Positions 8,398 to 16,704 of a stretch of DNA of 64,000 nt are shown in pieces. The notes under the pieces are model-generated. The model was not told where the DNA came from. It was given only the letters and a program-made list of their open reading frames with translations, and did no database searches. The position numbers were made by a program, and so were the translations under genes. This DNA is from RBG-16-49-21 sp040768125 (GTDB taxonomy: Bacteria; Spirochaetota; UBA4802; UBA5550), in assembly GCA_040768125.1 (NCBI GenBank), contig JAXGNG010000001.1, positions 1,364,001 through 1,428,000 of the forward strand, in the 5' to 3' direction. Every line of letters starts with the position of its first letter. The stretch's first letter is position 1.

Positions 8398-8976
8398 TTA
8401 CCTTTTGATAACGCGCGTGTTTTCGGCAAGCGAATATTTTGGATGGGCGGAAATTTTTTTGAGGGCTTCAAGGGCGTCGTCGTGTTTACGGTATGGCCCG
8501 ATGAATATCCGGAAGCGGTCGTTATGCTTTGACAGTATGACGGTGTGACCGAGCCCGCTGATGTAGGAGGCCATATTCTGCGACGTGGCGTGGTCATAAT
8601 CGCCCTTTACCGAGAGCACGTAGGGATAACTCTCGCGGGGAAACGCGTTTTTTCCGGGGACGGCCGCCTTTGTTTCGTTGCCGACCATGAAGGGTATTCT
8701 TTTCCCGAAATCCGCCATGGCGTTGAAGGTCCTGGCGTCGACTATCTCCTTGTCGGTCCCCCCTGAGAACTTTATTCCCACGACGATTCCGACCGTGAAG
8801 GAGATAATGCAGAGGGCGGTAATGGTGAAGAATATCCTGCTCGCCCTCTTCCTGACCCGCTCGATTTCCCGCGGCGTGGTCTGGGTCACGCGGGGATAAT
8901 ACTCCGGGTCAAAATCGGAGAATTGCGGATGGACCATGCGGGGACTTCTTTTTTCGTAAAAATCGATATTTTGCAT
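8398..8976 (-). CDS. Membrane protein with C-terminal SPOR domain
   Basis: 192 residues. There is a cytoplasmic N-terminus of about 46 residues, a single membrane helix (IFFTITALCIISFTVGIVVGI), a short linker and a SPOR-like domain near residues 118-190 (YVLSVKGDYDHATSQNMASYI...FRIFIGPYRKHDDALEALKKI). SPOR domains bind denuded peptidoglycan glycan strands at division sites. The orientation is type II, placing SPOR in the periplasm. AGGGA precedes the ATG by about 8 nt. Confidence 0.85.
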   Translation of the reverse strand: MQNIDFYEKRSPRMVHPQFSDFDPEYYPRVTQTTPREIERVRKRASRIFFTITALCIISFTVGIVVGIKFSGGTDKEIVDARTFNAMADFGKRIPFMVGNETKAAVPGKNAFPRESYPYVLSVKGDYDHATSQNMASYISGLGHTVILSKHNDRFRIFIGPYRKHDDALEALKKISAHPKYSLAENTRVIKR

Positions 8977-9277
8977 GCCTGGTTCCCTGGATCACACATC
9001 ATTCCGGGAGACGGACACGCCAGGTGCCGCGCATCTCGTTTCCGGGACTCATTATATGAATTCGACATTGTTTGAACGGCGCATAAGAAATTAATTCCGC
9101 GCCGGGAAGGGCGGGTTGAATAAAAAAATGGGCATCCGGCGAGGAATTATACTTGCCAGCATTCATTTGCCGGGTTATAATCTTAGTCATCCAGGTATCC
9201 AGAGGCATTCACACGGCCAATCCAGGGATGTTTCGGAGACGGCGGGGGCCGTACGGATGAAGGAGAAATTCCACGCC

Positions 9278-9637
9278 ATGCGCGGCATCGAGTTCACACA
9301 GTACGATTCATATTCAGTTATTACCCTGCCCGTGGAGGAGATGGATTTCATCAAAACCCCGAAAATATCCGCGGCGATTCAGCGGGAGATCGAGGGCGCG
9401 GGGTTCCCGAACATCGTGCTGGAATTGCCCAACCTCTACTACATCGACTCGACCGGCATGAGCAGCATCGTCAACCTGAGCAGGGCGATGAAGGAAAAGG
9501 GAAGCGAAATGGTGCTGGTTTGTGGAAGCCCGAGGATCATCCAGATCTTCGGCATCGCGAAAATCGGCGCGCATATCAGGATCTTCGGCTCCCTCGAGGA
9601 CGCCGAGCGTTATTTTATCTCCAGGCCCTCATCGTAA
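9278..9637 (+). CDS. STAS-domain protein (anti-sigma-factor antagonist type)
   Basis: About 119 residues covering one STAS domain. A short beta strand (YSVITLPVEEMDF) is followed by FPNIVLELPNLYYIDSTGMSSIVNLSRAMKEKGSEMVLV. The DSTGMSS loop corresponds to the phosphorylated DSSGLG loop of SpoIIAA and RsbV, with Thr in place of the second Ser. I favour ATG 9278 (AAGGAG 12 nt upstream). ATG 9257 would add seven residues. It is monocistronic. A kinase partner is not adjacent, although the HATPase protein at 3934 is in the same window. Confidence 0.82.
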   Translation: MRGIEFTQYDSYSVITLPVEEMDFIKTPKISAAIQREIEGAGFPNIVLELPNLYYIDSTGMSSIVNLSRAMKEKGSEMVLVCGSPRIIQIFGIAKIGAHIRIFGSLEDAERYFISRPSS

Positions 9638-9646
9638 GACTTTTTC

Positions 9647-10405
9647 CTAATCATCCAGGCCCACCATTTTCCTGAGCTCGCGTATCTCCTTCATGGACAG
9701 GGGCCGCAACGAGCCCTTTTTGACGCGCCTGATGGTCAGGGGGCCGTAGGCGGTTCGTTCCAGTCCCCTGACCTTGTAGCCCAGGTTGCCCAGGGTGTAG
9801 CGCAATTGCCTTTTTTTCCCCTCGGACAGTACGATCGTTACCCGCTGCCTGTTGTCGGGGTCACAGTGCACGCGGGCGGGCCTGGTCTTTATTCCGAGCT
9901 GGGGGAGATAGACGCCCTCGCGGATCCTGGTTTCGTCCCCGGGCGCGAGGGGACGGTCAATTTCCAGGCGATATTCCTTGGGCACATGAAACCGCGGGCC
10001 CGTAAGCCTGTGGGCGAGCTCGCCGTCGTTGGTAAGCAGGAGGAGCCCCTCGGAATCACGGTCAAGGCGTCCCACGGGACGCACGCCCCGGCGACGGTAT
10101 TTTTCCGGAACCAGGTCCATGACCGTGGGGCGCTTCAGTTCGTCGCTCATCGTGGTGATGTATCCGCGGGGCTTGTTAAGGACCAGTATCTCCGGCTGAT
10201 CCGCGGGGTGGAGGGGAATGCCGTCCATGGTGACACTGTCCCCCGGGGCGATGACGGTTCCGAGGAGCGTCGTTCGAGCGCCGTTGACGGCAATTCTCCC
10301 CGAGGATATCAGTGTTTCCGTTTTGCGGCGGGAACCGAGGCCGCACTGGGCGAGAAATTTATTGAGGCGTATTCCCCCGTGGGGAGGGCGCGGTTTGTTT
10401 CGAAT
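9647..10405 (-). CDS. RsuA/RluB-family pseudouridine synthase, probable ATT start
   Basis: Isomerises a specific uridine of ribosomal RNA to pseudouridine. The catalytic domain includes VGRLDRDSEGLLLLTNDG (catalytic Asp) and SEGKKRQLRYTLGNLGYKVRGL. The only ATG (10228) lies inside the catalytic domain and would remove the S4 RNA-binding domain, which is intact upstream in the same frame (RLNKFLAQCGLGSRRKTETL...). No ATG, GTG or TTG precedes it before the in-frame TAA. An ATT at 10403-10405 lies 7 nt after AAGGAG, giving 252 residues, a normal RsuA length. Its first 47 nt overlap the end of the SH3 lipoprotein gene. A sequence error cannot be excluded. Confidence 0.85.
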   Translation of the reverse strand: MRNKPRPPHGGIRLNKFLAQCGLGSRRKTETLISSGRIAVNGARTTLLGTVIAPGDSVTMDGIPLHPADQPEILVLNKPRGYITTMSDELKRPTVMDLVPEKYRRRGVRPVGRLDRDSEGLLLLTNDGELAHRLTGPRFHVPKEYRLEIDRPLAPGDETRIREGVYLPQLGIKTRPARVHCDPDNRQRVTIVLSEGKKRQLRYTLGNLGYKVRGLERTAYGPLTIRRVKKGSLRPLSMKEIRELRKMVGLDD

Positions 10406-11105
10406 TATTTTTCTCCTTGATTACCGGTTCGGGTCCGGTTTCGATCGAAATCTTCTTGAAGCGGAGCTCAAAATCCTTCATTTCCCTTTTTATGATATAG
10501 TCCGCCCCCCGCTTTTCCAGGTCAAGGTTGCTCTTGAACGAGGTGCCCTCGGAGAACAGTATTTCATTCCTGTCGAAATCGATCGTGAAGGTGCCGACAA
10601 TGGGTTTTTGCTCGTTTCCCTTCTGGAAGGAGCGGTATTTCTGCGACTCGTAAAGTTCAAGGCAGTGGTCGGTGAAGTCTCCGAACTCGTTGATGGTCCA
10701 CCATTTCCCCGCGAGATACTGCTTTACCCTCGCCCGTTCCGCCTCCATGAAGCCGGTGACGATCTTTTCCATGGCGCCTGAATCGGATGAGGAATGGATC
10801 GAGACGCCGGTCCCGAAGACCCACCCGGTGATGCCGTCCCCTGTTTTTACCCTGTACCAGCTGTCATGGGACCGCCCAACCCATGATTTTTCAGCGGAGG
10901 TGTCGATAATCCGCACCGTTTCCCCCTTTCTCAGTTCCGCAACTATTCCGGAAAAGACAAAGGGGTCGATCCTGAGGGGGGTGTAGGCCTGCAGTATTAT
11001 TCCGTATGATCCCTCGGGAATTCTCTTCCCGTCTCCGCAGTATGCGAGGAGAAGCGATGCGAGAAGTACGGGTGCGATGATGGATCTGCGTGTCAATTGA
11101 GTCAT
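10359..11105 (-). CDS. SH3-domain lipoprotein
   Basis: 248 residues. A lipoprotein signal peptide ends in LLLAYC (Cys about residue 23). Residues 33-105 resemble a bacterial SH3 domain (YGIILQAYTPLRIDP...LRKGETVRIIDTS...WYRVKTGDGITGWVFG), a fold that often binds peptidoglycan peptides. The remaining 140 residues show no known domain and end in a Pro/Ser/Asn-rich tail. The gene overlaps the following pseudouridine synthase gene by 47 nt. Probably anchored in the inner or outer membrane facing the periplasm. Confidence 0.8.
   Translation of the reverse strand: MTQLTRRSIIAPVLLASLLLAYCGDGKRIPEGSYGIILQAYTPLRIDPFVFSGIVAELRKGETVRIIDTSAEKSWVGRSHDSWYRVKTGDGITGWVFGTGVSIHSSSDSGAMEKIVTGFMEAERARVKQYLAGKWWTINEFGDFTDHCLELYESQKYRSFQKGNEQKPIVGTFTIDFDRNEILFSEGTSFKSNLDLEKRGADYIIKREMKDFELRFKKISIETGPEPVIKEKNNSKQTAPSPRGNTPQ
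10413..10418 (-). promoter_or_regulatory. Ribosome-binding site setting the non-canonical start of the pseudouridine synthase
   Basis: AAGGAG on the minus strand, 7 nt before ATT 10405 (4 nt before an alternative ATA), lies inside the 3' end of the upstream SH3-protein gene. It is the only good site near the S4 domain. Confidence 0.6.
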
Positions 11106-11354
11106 CCCCTGGATTCCCTGCCGGGAGCGGTATGCGGTTAATCAGATTCCGGCGGCGCCATTTTTCAAGTATTTTCTTCCCCTCGCCGGGAAAATACTAA
11201 ATGCGGGGGTGAGGGTTTTACCGGAAATTATCTTGACGGGGATGGGTATTGCTGGAAGAATATTTACGGATCGGGCAGGGGAAAGGACTTCGCCTCGGTG
11301 AATTCCCCTGAAGGACCGGGTACCACTTCAGTGCATCGGCAGGCGTGTGGATTC

Positions 11355-11945
11355 ATGAGACCTCGAGAAATTTTTCAGGACAAAATACTTACGCTGTCCA
11401 ACGTGCTCACCCTGGTCAGAATAATGGCCGGTCCCGTTCTGGGCTATTTCATCTACCTCGAACACCGGACCGGCGACGCGTCCTATGTCGCGCACCAGAT
11501 GGCCGTCGTGGTGGTGATCATCCTCTCGGATTTTTTCGACGGTTTTCTTGCCCGCCTGATGAACCAGGTTACGCGGCTCGGACAGTTTCTCGATCCCGTG
11601 GCGGACAAGTTCGCGGTTATCGTTGCCATGGTTTTTCTCGCGCTTTTCAAGGGCTTTCCCCTCTGGGTCCTTGTCCTGGTGCTCGTCAGGGAGGCGGTTG
11701 CCGTCGTCGCCGGGGTAATCCTCTACACGAAAAAAGATATCGATGTGAAGCCGAACATTTTCGGAAAGCTCTGTGCCGCCAGCATGGCACTGAGCGGCAT
11801 TATCTACGTGATGTCGATTGACTACACCGTCATGGGGATCACCGTAAAGGACGGGTCAGTTTTCCTGGTTATTCTATTCTACGTTCTCGGCGGGATACTC
11901 TACGCCAGGTCGTACCTGAGGGGCGGTCTTGAAAAGAAGGCTTAG
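11355..11945 (+). CDS. pgsA: CDP-diacylglycerol-glycerol-3-phosphate 3-phosphatidyltransferase
   Basis: About 196 residues with several membrane helices and the complete CDP-alcohol phosphotransferase motif DG-x2-AR-x8-G-x3-D-x3-D, read as DGFLAR, then G and DPVAD around residues 57-79. These enzymes join CDP-diacylglycerol to an alcohol in the inner membrane. The PgsA assignment (phosphatidylglycerol-phosphate synthesis) is the most likely one, and other CDP-alcohol transferases are possible. I use ATG 11355. An in-frame GTG at 11298 would add 19 unconvincing residues. The 3' end overlaps the amidase gene by 17 nt. Confidence 0.85.
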   Translation: MRPREIFQDKILTLSNVLTLVRIMAGPVLGYFIYLEHRTGDASYVAHQMAVVVVIILSDFFDGFLARLMNQVTRLGQFLDPVADKFAVIVAMVFLALFKGFPLWVLVLVLVREAVAVVAGVILYTKKDIDVKPNIFGKLCAASMALSGIIYVMSIDYTVMGITVKDGSVFLVILFYVLGGILYARSYLRGGLEKKA

Positions 11946-13098
11946 CTTTCTTCTGGTCCCGCACCTGGTCGTCCTCCTCGCCGTGTCGCCCCTCCCTTCC
12001 CCGGAAGGTGTCTCGATCGTCAGGATCGACGGCGCCGAATACATCCCCCTCGATGAGTTGATTGACCGCTTCAGGCTCGATCATGCCTTCGACATGGTGG
12101 CCAGGAAGGGCCGGCTGTATCGCGGTGGCCATCAGGCGGTGTACGCCGTGGGGATATCCGTCATGGTGGTGGACGGCGGACTCTTCAGGGCGTCGTGCGG
12201 TGTGCGGCGGAGCAGGGGACGGGTTTTCCTGCCCCGCGAGGCGGGGGAGCATCTCATCGGGCGTTTTTTCCCGGGACTGCGCCTCGCGGCGAGGGGGGGA
12301 AGGCTCGTCGCCGAAAAGCGCGGGGAAAGCGCGAAGGACGATCCCGAACGAACACCTGACCGACCGGGAGCGGGGGACCGCATCACCTTCATCGTGATCG
12401 ATCCCGGTCACGGAGGGAGGGACCCCGGCGCCGTGGGGAAAGGGGGGCTCCATGAAAAGGCAATCACCCTCAAGGTGTCCCGCCTTCTTGAAGGGAAGCT
12501 GGCCGCCGGCCTTCCCGGCGTGCGTATCGTCATGACCCGGAAGGACGACCGGTTCATCGAGCTCTCGCGCCGCACGGAGATCGCGAACCGGCTCCTGAAG
12601 AAAGGGCATAACGGTATTTTCCTCAGCATCCACGTGAACGCCTCGATCACGAGCAAGGTTTCCGGCTACGAGACCTATTTTCTCTCCCAGAACCCGTCAA
12701 ACGAGGATGCCCGCTCCACGGCGGCCCTCGAGAACAACGTCATCGTCCTCGAGCATAAGACCGGCCGGAAATCATCGTACGACGACGTCGATTACATCGA
12801 GGCCATGATGATCACCACCCAGATTCAGAAAGAGAGTTCCGCCCTGGCCGATTCGATACAGCGGGGGATGGCGAAGAAAAACCGGGTCTTCTCCTCCAGG
12901 GGGGTCAGGAAGGCGGATTTTTTCGTCCTTCGCGGGGTGCTGATGCCCGCGGCGCTGGTCGAGATGGGGTATATTTCCAATTCCCGCGAGGCGAAATACC
13001 TTAACACGAAATCCCACCAGGAGGCGATAGCCGAAGGGATCGCCGAAGGCGTGAAATCATTCATCAGCCGGTACCATCGCCTGATCAGGCTTAATTGA
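11929..13098 (+). CDS. N-acetylmuramoyl-L-alanine amidase (Amidase_3 family), secreted
   Basis: 389 residues. An N-terminal hydrophobic signal (FLLVPHLVVLLAVSPLP) and a 110-residue region resembling the copper-amine-oxidase-like or AMIN-type N-terminal modules precede the zinc amidase catalytic domain. Zinc and catalytic motifs are intact: VIDPGHGGRDPGAVG (first His), HEKAITL (Glu), LSIHVNAS (second His) and LVEMGYISN (catalytic Glu). It cleaves the amide bond between MurNAc and the stem peptide during cell separation. The start is TTG 11929 behind GGGGCGG, overlapping pgsA by 17 nt, so it is translationally linked to that gene. Confidence 0.92.
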   Translation: MKRRLSFLLVPHLVVLLAVSPLPSPEGVSIVRIDGAEYIPLDELIDRFRLDHAFDMVARKGRLYRGGHQAVYAVGISVMVVDGGLFRASCGVRRSRGRVFLPREAGEHLIGRFFPGLRLAARGGRLVAEKRGESAKDDPERTPDRPGAGDRITFIVIDPGHGGRDPGAVGKGGLHEKAITLKVSRLLEGKLAAGLPGVRIVMTRKDDRFIELSRRTEIANRLLKKGHNGIFLSIHVNASITSKVSGYETYFLSQNPSNEDARSTAALENNVIVLEHKTGRKSSYDDVDYIEAMMITTQIQKESSALADSIQRGMAKKNRVFSSRGVRKADFFVLRGVLMPAALVEMGYISNSREAKYLNTKSHQEAIAEGIAEGVKSFISRYHRLIRLN

Positions 13099-13171
13099 CA
13101 CGGAGCATGAAAAAATGGTTGCCGGCCCGGGGGCCATTTCCTACTCTACACGCAAGATGGAGCGGAGGGCC

Positions 13172-13828
13172 ATGCAGGCGCTACTGAAAAGAATATCCAC
13201 TTTTACCGCGGCCCTCAGGGAAGGCGCGGCGGCATTCATGCGGGGAGCGGGATGGGACTGTTCCCCGGTCAGGCGAATCCGCGCGGAGCTTGTCGACTAT
13301 CCGGAAGGAAAGGAGAGGAACCGCCGCCTGATCATCTTCTTCGCGGCGCTCTGCGTCTTCGATTACATGGCCTATTCGTACCATACGGACAAGAACCTGT
13401 TCGACATCTTCCCCTCCATCCCCTCACTCGGCAGCCAGGTGAGCGCGCCGGTATTTTTCCCCTCCCTCGACGGCACAACGATCGTCGAGGAAATGCGGAC
13501 GATTCCCCTCTTCGAGGAAGAGGAAAAGACCGCGCGCTCCCTCTTTGAAGCCGTTGTCCAGGGAAGGAGGTTTGCCAACACGGCGGCGGCGGTTCCCGTC
13601 GAGATGATACTGCGAAATGTCTGGATACGCCGGGGGCCGAAGGGCGCCCCGTCGGTGTGCGTCTTCGACATCGAGCCTGTCATGGCCCCCCCCGGCACCG
13701 GGGTCGTTAGAAACTCCGAGGCGCTCTTCAGGCAGGCCCTGGAGAAGACGGTCAAGAGAAACATACCCGGCGTGGAACGCGTCCTGGTGCTCGAAAAGGG
13801 CGCGGAGTCCCGGCTCTGGGAGTTCTGA
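13172..13828 (+). CDS. Membrane-anchored hypothetical protein, possible GerMN-type domain
   Basis: About 218 residues from ATG 13172 (GGAG 9 nt upstream). In-frame ATGs at 13115 and 13157 are alternatives. A cytoplasmic N-terminus of roughly 55 residues leads to a membrane segment (LIIFFAALCVFDYMAY) and a periplasmic domain. Its pattern (TIVEEMRTIPLFEEEEKTARSLFEAVVQG, then SEALFRQALEKTVKRNIPGVERVLVL) resembles the GerMN fold of germination and sporulation proteins, often found near amidases. This family link is tentative. It lies 16 bp after the amidase gene at most and is probably in the same operon. Confidence 0.65.
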   Translation: MQALLKRISTFTAALREGAAAFMRGAGWDCSPVRRIRAELVDYPEGKERNRRLIIFFAALCVFDYMAYSYHTDKNLFDIFPSIPSLGSQVSAPVFFPSLDGTTIVEEMRTIPLFEEEEKTARSLFEAVVQGRRFANTAAAVPVEMILRNVWIRRGPKGAPSVCVFDIEPVMAPPGTGVVRNSEALFRQALEKTVKRNIPGVERVLVLEKGAESRLWEF

Positions 13829-13847
13829 TCGCGCCCGGTTTCGGGTA

Positions 13848-14687
13848 TCAGTAATCCCATTCTCCCCTGAACACCTCGACGGCGGGACCCGAGAGGTAAA
13901 TACAGTTATCGTCCTCGCGCCATTCGGTCCGGAGGTCTCCGCCTTTCACGTGCACCAGGATCTTTCTTTCCGTCAGCCTGTTCAGTATGCACGCCGCCGT
14001 AACCGCGGAGGCGCCGGTGCCGCACGACAGGGTTTCGCCGGTTCCCCTCTCCCATGTCCTCTGGACCACCTCTTTTTCGTTGAGTACCTTGACGAATTCC
14101 ACGTTCGTGCGTTCGGGGAAAAAAGAGTGATTTTCCACCTGGGGGCCGTATTTTTCGATGGGGAACATCTCGATCTCTTCAACGAAGATGACGACGTGGG
14201 GGTTCCCCATCGAGAGGGCGGTGATTTTAAAGCGCGTGCCGTCATCAAGCGGGAGGGTCTCGTCTATCACCATCCCGGGATCACCCACCATGGGGATGCG
14301 CTCCCGCTGGAGAATCGGTTCACCCATGTTGACGACGACGCTCTCGACCTTCTTGTTTTTCACGGCGAGCTTGAGCCTTTTCACCCCGGCGATCGTCTCG
14401 ATGCCCACCTCGGGGGCAGAGATGATGCGGCGGTCGTAGAGATATTTCGCGAAGGACCGGATGCCGTTGCCGCACATTTCAGCCTCGCTCCCGTCGGGAT
14501 TGAATATCCGCATGCGGTATTCGGCTTCCTCGGAATCGAGGAGTATAAGAATGCCGTCGGCCCCGACGCCGTAGTGGCGGTCGCAGATGGCGCGCGAAAG
14601 CTTCGACAGATCGGGTAGCCTGTCTTTCCTGCCGTCGATGATGAGGTAGTCGTTGCCGGTACCCTGCATTTTCGTGAACCTGATCAT
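13848..14687 (-). CDS. dapF: Diaminopimelate epimerase
   Basis: 279 residues. Converts LL-diaminopimelate to the meso form used for lysine and the peptidoglycan cross-bridge. Both catalytic cysteines are in their motifs: AEMCGNGIRSFAKYL (about residue 72) and LSCGTGASAVTAA (about residue 221). The N-terminus MIRFTKMQGTGNDYLIID and MGNPHVVIFV are also diagnostic. It is convergent with the GerMN-like gene, 20 bp away, with only a weak 4-bp hairpin between. A periplasm of meso-DAP or a related diamino acid chemistry is implied, although some spirochaetes use ornithine. Confidence 0.97.
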   Translation of the reverse strand: MIRFTKMQGTGNDYLIIDGRKDRLPDLSKLSRAICDRHYGVGADGILILLDSEEAEYRMRIFNPDGSEAEMCGNGIRSFAKYLYDRRIISAPEVGIETIAGVKRLKLAVKNKKVESVVVNMGEPILQRERIPMVGDPGMVIDETLPLDDGTRFKITALSMGNPHVVIFVEEIEMFPIEKYGPQVENHSFFPERTNVEFVKVLNEKEVVQRTWERGTGETLSCGTGASAVTAACILNRLTERKILVHVKGGDLRTEWREDDNCIYLSGPAVEVFRGEWDY

Positions 14688-14897
14688 GGCACGTTCCCCC
14701 GCCTGCCGCGCCCGGGGACGCGGCGAATCTCATCTGGTGTGGCTCATTCCTACCACGGACGCCCGGAAATGTAAAGCCATAAATTGTTGCCCGCGAGCCC
14801 CCGGGGACAGCCGCGCGTGAATCATCAGGAAGTGAATCAAAAATGTTCTTTTCAAGGAGGGGGATATGTACGATAGCTTGCATGGGGGTATTCCATC

Positions 14898-15710
14898 ATG
14901 AACCACATGCGCGCCGCCGCACTGCCCCTGGGACTTTCCCTCATGTTCGCCCTCTTTTTCATTTTGTTCGAGGGGGGGATTTTCTCAGGGGCGCGGATGA
15001 CATGGCATCACAGGGGCGAAGAGATGGCGTCCCGCCTCCTGGCGGTGCCGATTCTCCTCTATCATAACATTGACGGGCGCGGTCCTTTCTCCATAGATTC
15101 GGACTCCCTGAGGGAACATTTCTCGCTATTCAGGGAGCGGGGCCTCAGGGTCATTCCCCTGAAGGATCTGATAAGACGACTGGATCGACCCTCGGCCTTT
15201 GCCGACCGCGCCATGGTGGTCACCTTCGACGACGGGTATCCCTCGATGTACTGGAAACTTCTTCCCCTTGCGGGTGAATACGGCTACCCCGTCACCCTCT
15301 TCGTCTACGCGGACACGATTTCAACGGGACCAGGGCGGGGACTCACCTGGGAGCGGCTGCGGGAGATGGACGGGAAGGGGATTGACATTCAGTCACACAG
15401 CATATCCCATCCCGATCTTACCCGCGTACGCAAGAGGGGGGGGAAGGACGCGTCGAGGAGGCTGTACGAGGAGATCTTCCTTTCGAAAAGGATCATTGAA
15501 ATGAGGCTCGGAAAGACCGTCGAGTATTTCGCCTTCCCCTACGGGCGCTATGATGCCGTCCTCGTGAGCCTCGCCATGGACGCGGGATACCGGCGCGTGT
15601 TTTCCACGGATTACGGTTCAAACGTTATCACGCGGAACAACGCGTGCCTGAGAAGGCAGCACGTGAAAAGCGATTATTCCCCGGGCTATATTGAATCCCT
15701 TATACGCTAG
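14898..15710 (+). CDS. Polysaccharide deacetylase (NodB homology), membrane-anchored or secreted
   Basis: 270 residues. An N-terminal hydrophobic segment (LGLSLMFALFFILFEGG) is followed by a carbohydrate-esterase family 4 domain: MVVTFDDGYPS (catalytic base and metal Asp), IDIQSHSISHPDL (metal His pair) and VEYFAFPYGRYD. Such enzymes remove N-acetyl groups from peptidoglycan, chitin-like polymers or surface polysaccharides. The N-terminal LLYHNI motif is typical of the PgaB/IcaB-like branch. The substrate is unknown. It stands alone between dapF (divergent) and the M23 peptidase gene. Confidence 0.88.
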   Translation: MNHMRAAALPLGLSLMFALFFILFEGGIFSGARMTWHHRGEEMASRLLAVPILLYHNIDGRGPFSIDSDSLREHFSLFRERGLRVIPLKDLIRRLDRPSAFADRAMVVTFDDGYPSMYWKLLPLAGEYGYPVTLFVYADTISTGPGRGLTWERLREMDGKGIDIQSHSISHPDLTRVRKRGGKDASRRLYEEIFLSKRIIEMRLGKTVEYFAFPYGRYDAVLVSLAMDAGYRRVFSTDYGSNVITRNNACLRRQHVKSDYSPGYIESLIR

Positions 15711-15774
15711 GCGGGCGGAACTATTCAGAAGACGTGAAAGTGTATGATATTTTGCATGCCGGACGGTTTTTTTA

Positions 15775-15803
15775 TTGACAATTCTAACAAGTGTTAATTA
15801 ATG
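15775..15803 (+). promoter_or_regulatory. Candidate promoter of the M23 peptidase gene
   Basis: TTGACA at 15775-15780 with TTAATG at 15798-15803 (17-bp spacer). The -35 is perfect and the -10 is weak. The site lies 70 bp before the chosen start. Confidence 0.35.
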
Positions 15804-15875
15804 GACACTTCTTCGTCAAATTTTTCTTCGTTGTTTCGTGCACTTTTTTTACAATCATTGGGAGCGGATTCCGGC

Positions 15876-16607
15876 ATGATCAAAAGGATTTTATTTACTC
15901 TCATTATCGCCTCGACGCTTGGCGCCGGGTATTCCCGGGCGGAGAGCGTTACGTACCTGGACAACCGGCACATCCAGGAGTACAACGGGCGGCTTGGCCT
16001 GTGGATGCTCGTGGAGTCCCAGGGCAGGCTCAACCAGGCGCTGGAATGCTACTCCTCCACCATTGAGGATGTCCGCACGGTGAACGGATCTTTCTCCTGG
16101 GGTTCTTACATTTTCGTGCCCTATTCGAAGAAGTACCTCCAGGAACTGGAGGCGCGCGGGATCAAGCGTGATACGGTGAAAAGCTCGAAGAGCGACTTCA
16201 TCTGGCCCATCTTCGATGTGCAGAACATCTCCTCCCCCTTCGGGCAGCGTGGCAGGAGGTTCCACACAGGGGCCGACATGCCCGCCACGCGCGGCACCCC
16301 CGTCGTCGCGGTAATGGACGGCCGCGTTCTCGCGGCGCGCTACGAGGGCGGATTCGGCAATACCATCAGCATCGAGCACCGTGACGGCTTTCTCTCCCGC
16401 TACGCCCACAACTCGACTCATTTCGTCAAGCCGGGGGACTACGTGAAAAAAGGACAGATCATCGCCCTCGTGGGAAGCACGGGCAATTCAACGGGGAACC
16501 ATCTCCATTTCGAGATCCGTTACAACGACATTCCCCTCAACCCCCTTGATTTCCTCCCCTACAGGGAGGAGGTCATGAAACCCCATATGCTCAGAAACTG
16601 GAAATAG
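15876..16607 (+). CDS. Secreted M23 (LytM-type) metallopeptidase
   Basis: 243 residues from ATG 15876, with GGGAGCGG 8 nt upstream. An upstream in-frame ATG at 15801 would place the signal peptide internally. The signal peptide (RILFTLIIASTLGAGYSRA) is followed by a region like a degenerate LysM (WGSYIFVPYSKKYL) and a LytM domain at residues 120-230: RFHTGADMPA (zinc His and Asp), YAHNS and GNHLHFEIR (HxH zinc motif). All metal ligands are present, so it is likely an active peptidoglycan endopeptidase in the periplasm. A bidirectional terminator follows. Confidence 0.92.
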   Translation: MIKRILFTLIIASTLGAGYSRAESVTYLDNRHIQEYNGRLGLWMLVESQGRLNQALECYSSTIEDVRTVNGSFSWGSYIFVPYSKKYLQELEARGIKRDTVKSSKSDFIWPIFDVQNISSPFGQRGRRFHTGADMPATRGTPVVAVMDGRVLAARYEGGFGNTISIEHRDGFLSRYAHNSTHFVKPGDYVKKGQIIALVGSTGNSTGNHLHFEIRYNDIPLNPLDFLPYREEVMKPHMLRNWK

Positions 16608-16644
16608 CGGTCAGGCAGGATCGCGGCAGGGCCGGGGATGAAAC

Positions 16645-16674
16645 GAAAAGCGGCGCGTGATGGCGCCGCTTTTC
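16645..16674. terminator. Bidirectional intrinsic terminator
   Basis: A perfect 12-bp stem (16645-16656 with 16663-16674) closing a 6-nt loop, with A/T-rich ends on both strands. It lies between the convergent M23 peptidase gene and the gene at 16705-17661. Confidence 0.88.
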
Positions 16675-16704
16675 CTGTTTATTCCAGGGACGGGGTTCCC
16701 AGGA

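Noticed and set aside
10359..10420. Programmed frameshift joining the SH3 lipoprotein to the pseudouridine synthase
   Set aside because: No slippery heptamer in the right frame, and a fusion of a periplasmic lipoprotein to a ribosomal RNA enzyme is implausible. An ATT start or base error explains it better.
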